Assembly (NCBI GenBank): GCA_002371465.1
Contig: DFIU01000003.1
Span: 53,269-117,268, forward strand
Source: Lachnospiraceae bacterium UBA3689
GTDB lineage: Bacteria; Bacillota; Clostridia; Lachnospirales; Lachnospiraceae
Direction of reading: 5' to 3'
DNA length: 64,000 nucleotides
Shown: positions 43,995 to 52,029 of the stretch, piece by piece
Layout: each line of letters opens with the position of its first letter
Position numbering within the stretch: position 1 is the stretch's first letter
Translations under genes and position numbers: made by a program
The notes under the pieces: model-generated
What the model saw: the letters and a program-made list of their open reading frames with translations, nothing else
What the model was told of the DNA's origin: nothing
The model's database searches: none

Positions 43995-46900
43995 GTGGAA
44001 GAGGTCAGAATTTGGGAAGAAGCGACGGTCATTCCGACCTATGAAGTCGGTAAGGCGGATAAAAATCCGATGTTCCTGGAAAAACGGGTTTATCAAGGAA
44101 GTTCGGGTAAAATATATCCCTATCCGACTACCCAGGAGATCAGCAGAAGTAAAACAAATCGGACATATCAGGCTGTCTATTTGGAAAATCAATATCTGAA
44201 AATTATGATTCTGCCGGAACTGGGGGGCAGAATACAAAGGGCGTATGACAAGACCAACCAATATGATTTTGTCTACTATAACCATGTCGTCAAACCGGCG
44301 CTGGTCGGTCTTTTGGGACCCTGGATTTCCGGAGGGGTTGAATTCAACTGGCCCCAGCACCACAGACCGACGACCTTTATGCCGGTCGATCATGAGCTGG
44401 TTGAGAATAAGGACGGCAGTAAATCTCTTTTAATCAGCGATGTCGATCAGATCAACGGGACCAAGGAGGTGACATACTTCACGCTCTACCCGGATCAGGC
44501 TTTTATTGAAATCAAGGGCCAGCTCTATAATCGTACTCCTCTGCCCCAGACCTTCCTTTGGTGGGCGAATCCTGCCGTGGCGGTCAACGACTATACCCAG
44601 TCTATCTTCCCTCCGGATGTTCACAGCGTCTATGATCATGGGAGAAGGGCAGTGTCCTCTTTCCCGGTTGCGACGGGAGAGTACTACAAGCACGACTACA
44701 GCGAAGGCGTCGACATTTCCCGCTATAAAAATATCCCGGTTCCGACTTCCTACATGGCAGAACACTCTGACTATGATTTTGTCGGTGGGTATGATTACCG
44801 CAGACAGGCGGGCCTCCTCCATGTGGCGGACCACCACGTTTCGACCGGAAAGAAACAGTGGACCTGGGGCTGCGGAGAGTTTGGTCAGGCGTGGGACCGC
44901 AATCTGACGGATTCGGACGGTCCTTATATTGAATTGATGACGGGAATGTTCTGTGACAATCAGCCCGATTTTTCCTGGCTCAAACCCTATGAAGAAAAGA
45001 CCTTTACCCAGTACTTCATGCCCTATAAAGCGGTCGGGCCGGTCAAAAATGCCACCATTCACGCCCTCTTGAATATGGAAGTCAGCAAGGATGGGCTCTA
45101 TATCTGCGCCTATGGGACAAGCAGGTACGAGGGGGCGGAAGTTGTCGTTACCTATGGCGGGGATGAGATTTTCAGAAAGAAGATCACCCTTTCACCGGTC
45201 GATATCTATGAGGAACTGCTGCCCCTTGCGATCGAGGACCAATATCGGACCAAGGTCAGCATCATCTATCAGGGAGATCTGCTGGTTTCCTATCAGCCTC
45301 AGGATCCGGGCATCCCCAAGCTGGCGGAACCTGCTAAGACACCGGCAGCTCCGGACCAAGTGATGACCAATGAGGAACTGTACCTGATCGGTCAGCACAT
45401 TGAGCAGTATCGCCACGCCACATGGCTGCCGGACGACTACTATCTGGAGGGATTAAAGCGGGATCCGGGCGATATCCGCATCAACAATGCCTATGGTCTG
45501 CTGCTCTTTAGAAGAGGCTGCTTTGAAGAGGCGGAAGGATATTTTAAAAAGGCGATTGAGCGGCTGACGGAGCTGCATCCGAACCCCTATTTTGGAGAAC
45601 CTTTCTACAATCTGGGACTGGCGCTTTTCTATCAGGAAAAGTTTGACGCAGCCTATGACGCCTTCTTTAAGGCGACCTGGACGGATGAGGAGCAGGAGCG
45701 GTCTTTCTATTATCTTGCCGCCATCGACACCCGCCGTGGGGATTATCAAAAGGCACTGAACCTGGTCGATAAGGGACTGGTCAAAAACGTTCACAACGTC
45801 AAGGCAAGGGGACTAAAAGCGATCATTCTGGCAAAACTTGGCAGGATGAAAGAGGCAAAAACCTATATCAAGGAGAACCTGCAGGTCGATCCTTTTGACT
45901 ATGTGTCCAGATTTGAAGAGGCATTTTTAAACGGCGGGACCGAGGAGGATCTTGCTGCGATCAGAGAGCTGGATCGGGATTTTCATGAAACTGCTTTAGC
46001 TGCGGCAAGGGACTTTGCCGAAAGCGGCTGTTATGAAGAGGCAATCCGGGTCCTGCGCTCTTACCGGGGCGAAGACAAGCCCCTGATCCACTATTATGCG
46101 GGCTTTTATTTCAGCAAGCTGGGCAGGGTGGAAGAAGCTGCCGAAGAATGGCAAGCGGCGGAAGAGGCAGATCCGATCTATACTTTCCCCAATAAGCCGG
46201 AGGATATCCAGGTTTTAACCGGGGCGATAAAGGCATATCCTAAAGGGGCAAAGGCGTATTACTACCTGGGCTGCCTATATTATGACAAACTTCAATATGA
46301 TCGGTCCATAAACCTTTGGGAGCGGGCGGAGCGGTTGGACAGCGCCTATCCGACCCTGGAGCGAAATCTTGCCATTGCTTATTTTAATAAAAGGAAGGAT
46401 CCGGAAAAGGCGCTGGATCGCCTGGAGAAGGCATTTACCCTGGATCCGACCGACGCCCAGATCTTCCTGGAACTGGACCAGCTGCACAAAAAGCTGGGCT
46501 ATCGGTTTGAGGATCGACTGGCGGATTATCAAAAGTATGCCGACCTGTACCAAAACCGGGATGATATCTATACGGAATACGTCACGGTGCTAAATGAGGC
46601 GGGCAGGTATCAGGAAGCCTACGATGCGATCATGGCACATCAGTTCCAGACCTGGGAAGGGGCGGAAGGAAAGATCAGTACGCAGTTTAAGACTGCCCTT
46701 CTGGAACTGGCAAAAGAGGCGATGGAACGGGGAGACTTTAAATGCGCCCGGGCCCATTTAAAAGAGGCGCTGTCTTATCCGTTGAATCTGGGTGAAGGCA
46801 GGTTGGAGGGGACCAAGGACAACCATCTCTACTATTTTCTGGGAGTCGTCCACCAGCAGCTGGGTGAAGATGAAGAAGCGAAAGCCTGCTTTCGGAAAGC

Positions 46901-47279
46901 GACTCTGGGAGATATGGAACCGGCGGGTATGCTGTACTACTACGATCAGCCAGCGGACATGATCCTCTATCAGGGCCTTGCCTTTGAAAAGCTGGGTGAT
47001 CAGCGGCAGGCGAATACCAGGTTCTACAAATTGATCGACTATGGAGAGCGCCATATCAGGGATTCATTTAAGATGGACTACTTTGCCGTTTCCATGCCTG
47101 ACTTCGCGATTTTTGATGACGATATGGACCGGAAAAATGTGGTTCACTGCTACTATCTGATGGGACTGGGAAAACTGGGACTTAAAAGAACGGAAGAGGC
47201 ACACGCTGATTTTGAGAAGGCGCTGAAGCTGGATCCGAACCATCAAAATGCAGCCATCTATCTGAAACTTTGCATCTGA
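43995..47279 (+). CDS. Large DUF5107-TPR protein
   Basis: The protein has 1094 residues and no signal peptide or membrane span. The N-terminal part (about 20-350) matches DUF5107, a beta-rich fold related to carbohydrate-binding mutarotase-like domains (LENQYLKIMILPELGGRIQRAYDK, then GPWISGGVEFNWPQHHRPTTF). From about 450 to the end are TPR units (GCFEEAEGYFKKAIERL, GDYQKALNLVDKGL, YDRSINLWERAERL). GTG 43995 follows GAGGAGG. Cytosolic location, TPRs and the sugar-locus context suggest sensing or binding of a carbohydrate or assembly with enzymes; catalysis is not excluded. Such pairs of DUF5107 and TPR recur in gut Firmicutes sugar loci in my memory. Confidence 0.75.
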   Translation: MEEVRIWEEATVIPTYEVGKADKNPMFLEKRVYQGSSGKIYPYPTTQEISRSKTNRTYQAVYLENQYLKIMILPELGGRIQRAYDKTNQYDFVYYNHVVKPALVGLLGPWISGGVEFNWPQHHRPTTFMPVDHELVENKDGSKSLLISDVDQINGTKEVTYFTLYPDQAFIEIKGQLYNRTPLPQTFLWWANPAVAVNDYTQSIFPPDVHSVYDHGRRAVSSFPVATGEYYKHDYSEGVDISRYKNIPVPTSYMAEHSDYDFVGGYDYRRQAGLLHVADHHVSTGKKQWTWGCGEFGQAWDRNLTDSDGPYIELMTGMFCDNQPDFSWLKPYEEKTFTQYFMPYKAVGPVKNATIHALLNMEVSKDGLYICAYGTSRYEGAEVVVTYGGDEIFRKKITLSPVDIYEELLPLAIEDQYRTKVSIIYQGDLLVSYQPQDPGIPKLAEPAKTPAAPDQVMTNEELYLIGQHIEQYRHATWLPDDYYLEGLKRDPGDIRINNAYGLLLFRRGCFEEAEGYFKKAIERLTELHPNPYFGEPFYNLGLALFYQEKFDAAYDAFFKATWTDEEQERSFYYLAAIDTRRGDYQKALNLVDKGLVKNVHNVKARGLKAIILAKLGRMKEAKTYIKENLQVDPFDYVSRFEEAFLNGGTEEDLAAIRELDRDFHETALAAARDFAESGCYEEAIRVLRSYRGEDKPLIHYYAGFYFSKLGRVEEAAEEWQAAEEADPIYTFPNKPEDIQVLTGAIKAYPKGAKAYYYLGCLYYDKLQYDRSINLWERAERLDSAYPTLERNLAIAYFNKRKDPEKALDRLEKAFTLDPTDAQIFLELDQLHKKLGYRFEDRLADYQKYADLYQNRDDIYTEYVTVLNEAGRYQEAYDAIMAHQFQTWEGAEGKISTQFKTALLELAKEAMERGDFKCARAHLKEALSYPLNLGEGRLEGTKDNHLYYFLGVVHQQLGEDEEAKACFRKATLGDMEPAGMLYYYDQPADMILYQGLAFEKLGDQRQANTRFYKLIDYGERHIRDSFKMDYFAVSMPDFAIFDDDMDRKNVVHCYYLMGLGKLGLKRTEEAHADFEKALKLDPNHQNAAIYLKLCI

Positions 47280-47286
47280 TTCTAGG

Positions 47287-47316
47287 TCCCGGTCGGAGCT
47301 TTAGAGCCGACCGGGA
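47287..47316 (+). terminator. Weak terminator after the DUF5107-TPR gene
   Basis: TCCCGGTCGG pairs perfectly with CCGACCGGGA around a ten-base loop just after the stop, but no T-run follows, so termination may be partial. Confidence 0.5.
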
Positions 47317-47433
47317 TGTCTATTCAGTTTACCATGATTTGCCGGAAACGATTCGGGTCGGAGTAGGCGCATTTTAAACGATGCGTTATAATATGGTCAG
47401 AAGCGTTGAAAGAACAAGCAAGGACTTAAGACT

Positions 47434-48234
47434 ATGAACCGATCAGAACTGTTTGCATACATTAAAAAGACCTATCAGGCGGAGCCGGAATTTTTATGGA
47501 AGCGCTATCCGGATTTCTGCGTCTTCCGCCACCAGCACGAGGGAGGACCCAAGGACGAGAAGTGGTTTGCCTTTGTCGGCAGGATTCGGTCGGATAAGTT
47601 GGGGGACTCTTCCGGCGACGGCAGCGGCTTGACCGACATTTTGAATGTGAAGGCGGATCCCGACTTCATTAACTTCATTGTGGGGACGCCGGGCTATTTT
47701 CCCGGTTACCACATGAATAAGAAAGGCTGGCTGACTGTCCTCCTCAATGGGACGGTTTCCGACCGGGAAATAGAAAATCTCCTGTCGAACAGCTATGACG
47801 CGACGGCAGCGGGATATCGGAAAAAGACCGTCCGGACGGCAGTCCGGGACTGGATCGTGCCGGCAAATCCCAAATACTACGACATCGTCGGCGCCTTTGA
47901 GCAGGAAGAGGAGATCGTATGGAAGCAGGCGGCCAACATGATCGTGGGGGATACCTGCTACATGTATACGGCTCTGCCCTATTCCGCGGTTCTTTATAAA
48001 TGCCAGGTGACGGAGACCGAGATCCCCTATCATGACCATACCGGACCGGTGAAAATTGACCGGCTCATGAAGATCAAAAAGCTGGCGGAGTTCAATCCTT
48101 CCGCCTTTCCGCTGGCAAAGCTCAAAACCTACGGCGTCAGCTATATCCGGGGGCCCCGCAGCATACCCGACCGGTTGAAGAGGGATCTGGAGACCTACCT
48201 GAAGAAGCACCCGGAGGCCAGGGTTAAAGGTTAA
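47434..48234 (+). CDS. MmcQ/YjbR-type protein with a PUA/EVE-like C-terminal part
   Basis: The 266-residue soluble protein has an N-terminal YjbR-like segment (about 1-120: YPDFCVFRHQHEGGPKDEKW, then NMKADPDF-type and PGYHMNKKGWLTV). The C-terminal part (about 150-240: VGDTCYMYTALPYSAVLYKC) resembles PUA/EVE-type nucleic-acid binding folds. This combination occurs in Firmicutes proteins annotated MmcQ/YjbR DNA-binding. The function is not established. It stands alone, with a TATAAT at 47387-47392 and no clear -35. Confidence 0.65.
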   Translation: MNRSELFAYIKKTYQAEPEFLWKRYPDFCVFRHQHEGGPKDEKWFAFVGRIRSDKLGDSSGDGSGLTDILNVKADPDFINFIVGTPGYFPGYHMNKKGWLTVLLNGTVSDREIENLLSNSYDATAAGYRKKTVRTAVRDWIVPANPKYYDIVGAFEQEEEIVWKQAANMIVGDTCYMYTALPYSAVLYKCQVTETEIPYHDHTGPVKIDRLMKIKKLAEFNPSAFPLAKLKTYGVSYIRGPRSIPDRLKRDLETYLKKHPEARVKG

Positions 48235-48358
48235 TATTGTTAGTAAAGACGAACCCACGCCCGGCGTTTTATAATCAGACTAAACATTGGCTAAAGGTAC
48301 AAGAAAACGATGTTTTGGTTTTTTAGTAGCCTGATTTCGCTTTATGACGGAGGACTTC

Positions 48359-49486
48359 ATGGGAGAAAAATCAAAAGTTTATTTTACGGACTTTCGAACA
48401 CAGATCGACGTACCGCTGACGAAGAAGCTGCAGAAGCTGATCCGCAAGGCGGGAATCGGTCAGATCGATATGGATGGAAAATTTGTCGCGATCAAGATGC
48501 ACTTCGGCGAATACGGCAACCTGGCCTTCTTAAGACCCAACTACGCCAGGGCTGTCGCGGACATCGTCAAGGAGCAGGGCGGCAAGCCCTTCCTGGTGGA
48601 CTGCAACACCCTCTACCCCGGCTACAGAAAGAACGCGCTTGACCACCTGACCTGCGCGGAGATGAACGGTTTTAACTCCGTGACGACCGGCTGCCATGTC
48701 ATCATCGGCGACGGTCTGCGGGGTACAGATGAGGTAGAAGTGCCGATCCGGAATGGAGAATATTTCAAGACCGCCTTGATTGGGACAGCCGTGATGGATG
48801 CGGATATCCTGATCTCCCTCAGCCATTTCAAGGGCCACGAGGAAGCCGGTTTTGGCGGCGCCTTAAAGAACATCGGCATGGGCTGCGGCAGCCGGGCAGG
48901 CAAGATGCAGCAGCACAAGGACGGCAAGCCCCACGTTATCGAAGAGCTGTGCCGCAAGTGCCATCGCTGCGCCAAGGAGTGCGGCTCTGACGCGATTGAT
49001 TACGAGCGCGGCGTCGCTCACATCAATGAGGACCTCTGCAAGGGCTGCGGCCGCTGCATCGGCGCCTGCGCTTTTGACGCGATTGAAAATGATAACGAGA
49101 ACGCGGCGGAAATCCTGGGCTGCAAGATCGCGGAGTATACCCAGGCGGTCTGCGACGGCAGACCCTGCTTCCACATTTCCCTGATCCAGGACGTCTCACC
49201 CAACTGCGACTGCCACAGTGAAAATGACGCCCCAATTCTGCCCGACGTCGGGATGCTGGCGTCCTTCGACCCGGTCGCTCTCGACCAGGCCTGTGTGGAT
49301 CTGTGCAACCAGCAGGAGCCCATCCGCAATTCCCAGCTGGGCGACAATTTGGCTAAGCCGGACTGGCACCATTACCACGAGCATTTTAAGGACAGCAATC
49401 CCAACATTGCCTGGAAAGAGACGCTGGAACACGGCGAGAAGATTGGCCTGGGTACCAGGGAATACGAGCTTGTCACGATGAAATAA
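48359..49486 (+). CDS. DUF362 protein with two [4Fe-4S] ferredoxin motifs
   Basis: A 375-residue cytosolic protein. The first half is DUF362 (KVYFTDFR, IKMHFGEYGN, LVDCNTLYPGYR, SHFKGHEEAGFGGALKNIGMG). Near 196-240 are two ferredoxin clusters, CRKCHRCAKEC and CKGCGRCIGAC, able to hold two [4Fe-4S] centres. The C-terminus closes DUF362. The family probably carries out or assists redox chemistry; no substrate is known. ATG 48359 follows GGAGG; an in-frame ATG at 48344 adds five residues. Confidence 0.85.
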   Translation: MGEKSKVYFTDFRTQIDVPLTKKLQKLIRKAGIGQIDMDGKFVAIKMHFGEYGNLAFLRPNYARAVADIVKEQGGKPFLVDCNTLYPGYRKNALDHLTCAEMNGFNSVTTGCHVIIGDGLRGTDEVEVPIRNGEYFKTALIGTAVMDADILISLSHFKGHEEAGFGGALKNIGMGCGSRAGKMQQHKDGKPHVIEELCRKCHRCAKECGSDAIDYERGVAHINEDLCKGCGRCIGACAFDAIENDNENAAEILGCKIAEYTQAVCDGRPCFHISLIQDVSPNCDCHSENDAPILPDVGMLASFDPVALDQACVDLCNQQEPIRNSQLGDNLAKPDWHHYHEHFKDSNPNIAWKETLEHGEKIGLGTREYELVTMK

Positions 49487-49498
49487 ATCCATTTTGGG

Positions 49499-49540
49499 GG
49501 CCGGTACGCGAAAGAAAGCGGACCGGTTCTTTCATTTTTT
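49499..49540 (+). terminator. Terminator of the DUF362 gene
   Basis: GGCCGGTACGC pairs with GCGGACCGGTT (one mismatch, two G-U pairs), followed by CTTTCATTTTTT, a T-rich stretch. Confidence 0.65.
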
Positions 49541-49625
49541 GGGAAAGCTGTCGGAGAAATGGAAAATCATTGGTAAAAATGTTTAAAATCCAGGCGATAA
49601 ACTGAGCGTTCTTAGGGAATCTGCA

Positions 49626-49654
49626 TTTACACCCAATCAAAATAAAGTTATAAT
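49626..49654 (+). promoter_or_regulatory. glgB promoter
   Basis: TTTACA (49626-49631) and consensus TATAAT (49649-49654) are 17 bases apart, about 50 bases before the glgB start. Confidence 0.65.
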
Positions 49655-49704
49655 GTTACTGTTGTAAAGGCTCAGAAAATCGTAACAGAATTGGGGTATT
49701 CCAT

Positions 49705-51777
49705 ATGGATAACAAATACGTTTTTACGGAACTCGATCAATATCTTTTCGGCCATGCCACGCACTACGATCTCTACAAGAAATTGGGCGCGCATCCGACG
49801 GAAATTGATGGGCAGAAGGGAACTTATTTTGCAGTATGGGCACCGCACGCACAGAGCGTGTCTGTGATCGGGGATTTCAACAACTGGGATCCGAATGCCA
49901 ACCGCATCGGAGGTTGTGACGAAATTGGCGTTTGGCAGACCTTTGTCCCGGGCGTGGAACCCGGCGCTTTGTATAAGTACTATATAGACGGCGCGCACGG
50001 CGAAAAACTCTACAAGGCGGATCCTTACGCCAATCAATCGGAGCTTCGTCCGGGGACTGCGTCAGTCGTCGTGGACATCTCCGATCTGAACTGGACTGAT
50101 AAGTCCTGGATGACCAAAAGGAAGGCTTTCCAGGTGGACAAAGAACCCATGGTCATCTACGAATGCCACATCGGGTCCTGGATGAAGCACCCGGAGGCGG
50201 ACGGTATTCCGGAAGGCTTCTATAACTATCGGGAATTTGCTGAGCGCTGCGCGGAATATGTCAAAAAGATGGGCTATACCCATGTGGAACTGATGGGAAT
50301 AGCGGAGTATCCCTTTGACGGGTCCTGGGGTTATCAGGTCACGGGTTACTATGCTCCGACTTCCCGCTACGGCACGCCTCAGGATTTTGCCTACATGATC
50401 AACTATTTCCACAAACAGGGAATCGGCGTCATCCTGGACTGGGTGCCGGCGCATTTCCCCAAAGACGAGTGCGGGCTTGCCTGCTTCGACGGGGACTGTG
50501 AGTATGAGCATCAGGATCCCCGGCAGGGGGAGCATCCGGAGTGGGGGACCAAGATCTTCAACTACGGCAAGCCCGAGGTCAAGAACTTCCTCCTCGCCAA
50601 CGCCCTCTTCTGGATTGAATATATGCATGTCGACGGTCTTCGGGTCGACGCGGTCGCGTCCATGCTCTACCTGGACTACGGCAAGAAGGACGGTCAGTGG
50701 GTCGCCAATAAGTATGGGGAAAATAAGAACCTGGAGGCGATCGAATTCTTCAAGCATCTGAACACCCTGCTTCGCGGCAGAAATCCGGGAGCGGTGACGA
50801 TCGCGGAGGAATCCACCGCCTGGCCCAAGGTGACCGGGGATGTGGAAAAAGAGGACGGTCTGGGCTTTACGCTCAAGTGGAACATGGGCTGGATGAACGA
50901 CTTCCTGGAATACATGAAGCTCGACCCGCTCTTCCGCAAGGGCAATCACTACAAGATGACCTTCTCAACCTCCTACGCCTATGCGGAAAAATACGTCCTG
51001 GTCCTAAGTCATGACGAGGTGGTCCACTTAAAATGCTCCATGTGGTCTAAGATGCCGGGCATCTACGAGGATAAGTTCGCCAACTTAAAGGCGGGTTATA
51101 CCTACATGATGGGGCATCCGGGCAAGAAACTTCTCTTCATGGGTCAGGAGTTCGGTCAGCAGCGGGAGTGGAGCGAGGAACGGGAACTCGACTGGTACCT
51201 GCTCGATACGCCGCTCAACAAGCAGCTGCAGGACTATGTCCGTGACCTCTGGAAAATGTACCAGAAATATCCGGCTCTCTACGCGACGGATTATGACTAC
51301 CGCGGTTTTGAATGGATCAACGCCGACGACGCGGAACGATCGATCTACAGTTTCTGCCGGATTGATTCGGACAAGAAGGGCAAGAATTTCCTCTTTGTCC
51401 TCAACATGACCCCCATGGACAGGGATGATTATCGGGTCGGCTGTTTGGAACCGGGCAAGTACAAGCTGGTTTTAAATTCCATGGATCCCAAGTATGGCGG
51501 CAATGCGGCTCTGACCCCTAAGACCTATACGGCGAAAGAGGGAGAGTGCGACGGCAAGCCCTATTCCTTTGGGTTTAAGCTGCCGGCGTATGGAGCCCTG
51601 GTCTTTGAATACGACCATTTTGATGCTGAAGCGAAAAAGACAGCGGAAGAAAAGGAAGCCGGCAAAAAGAAGGCTGCCAGGAAGGTGACGGCGAAGGAGT
51701 CCTCTTCCAGGGAAACGAAGCCTGCGGCAAAGAAGACGGCAGTGAAAAAGACCGCCGGGAAAGCGGCTAAAAAGTAA
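49705..51777 (+). CDS. glgB: 1,4-alpha-glucan branching enzyme with Lys/Ala-rich C-terminal tail
   Basis: The 690-residue enzyme introduces alpha-1,6 branches in glycogen. It has an N-terminal carbohydrate-binding domain (FAVWAPHAQSVSVIGDFNNW). The GH13 catalytic residues are nucleophile Asp315 (GLRVDAVA), acid/base Glu368 (IAEES) and Asp437 (LSHDEVVH). The last 50 residues are unusual: Lys/Ala/Thr-rich with KKTA, KKAARK and PAAKK motifs, like histone-H1 tails, and absent from typical GlgB. The tail is in frame and ends at the stop, so it is not a frame error visible here. The ribosome binding site (GGGG) is modest. Confidence 0.93.
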   Translation: MDNKYVFTELDQYLFGHATHYDLYKKLGAHPTEIDGQKGTYFAVWAPHAQSVSVIGDFNNWDPNANRIGGCDEIGVWQTFVPGVEPGALYKYYIDGAHGEKLYKADPYANQSELRPGTASVVVDISDLNWTDKSWMTKRKAFQVDKEPMVIYECHIGSWMKHPEADGIPEGFYNYREFAERCAEYVKKMGYTHVELMGIAEYPFDGSWGYQVTGYYAPTSRYGTPQDFAYMINYFHKQGIGVILDWVPAHFPKDECGLACFDGDCEYEHQDPRQGEHPEWGTKIFNYGKPEVKNFLLANALFWIEYMHVDGLRVDAVASMLYLDYGKKDGQWVANKYGENKNLEAIEFFKHLNTLLRGRNPGAVTIAEESTAWPKVTGDVEKEDGLGFTLKWNMGWMNDFLEYMKLDPLFRKGNHYKMTFSTSYAYAEKYVLVLSHDEVVHLKCSMWSKMPGIYEDKFANLKAGYTYMMGHPGKKLLFMGQEFGQQREWSEERELDWYLLDTPLNKQLQDYVRDLWKMYQKYPALYATDYDYRGFEWINADDAERSIYSFCRIDSDKKGKNFLFVLNMTPMDRDDYRVGCLEPGKYKLVLNSMDPKYGGNAALTPKTYTAKEGECDGKPYSFGFKLPAYGALVFEYDHFDAEAKKTAEEKEAGKKKAARKVTAKESSSRETKPAAKKTAVKKTAGKAAKK

Positions 51778-51848
51778 GGCGGGAACAAAGCGGCATCAAG
51801 AACCGGCGGCTTTTGCCGAAGGGTAAGATGCTTTGTACCGGTATGGAT

Positions 51849-51890
51849 AACGGCACCGATGGGCTAAGACTCAGCGGTGCCGTTCTTTTA
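51849..51890 (+). terminator. Terminator of glgB
   Basis: AACGGCACCG pairs perfectly with CGGTGCCGTT around a 16-base loop, then CTTTTA. Confidence 0.8.
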
Positions 51891-51935
51891 AGGAGAAGTC
51901 CGGGGAGAATTCATAAAAACTTCATGGGGCGTTCA

Positions 51936-51964
51936 TTGCGGAAGTTTCTGACCGGTTTTATAAT
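51936..51964 (+). promoter_or_regulatory. Candidate promoter of the CtpE-like ATPase gene
   Basis: TTGCGG (51936-51941) and TATAAT (51959-51964) are 17 bases apart, about 65 bases before the start codon. Confidence 0.5.
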
Positions 51965-52029
51965 AGAATTTACCTTACCGTCCGGCGGCACGAGACGGAA
52001 TTTTGCGACAAGGATGAGTGGCTTAGCTG

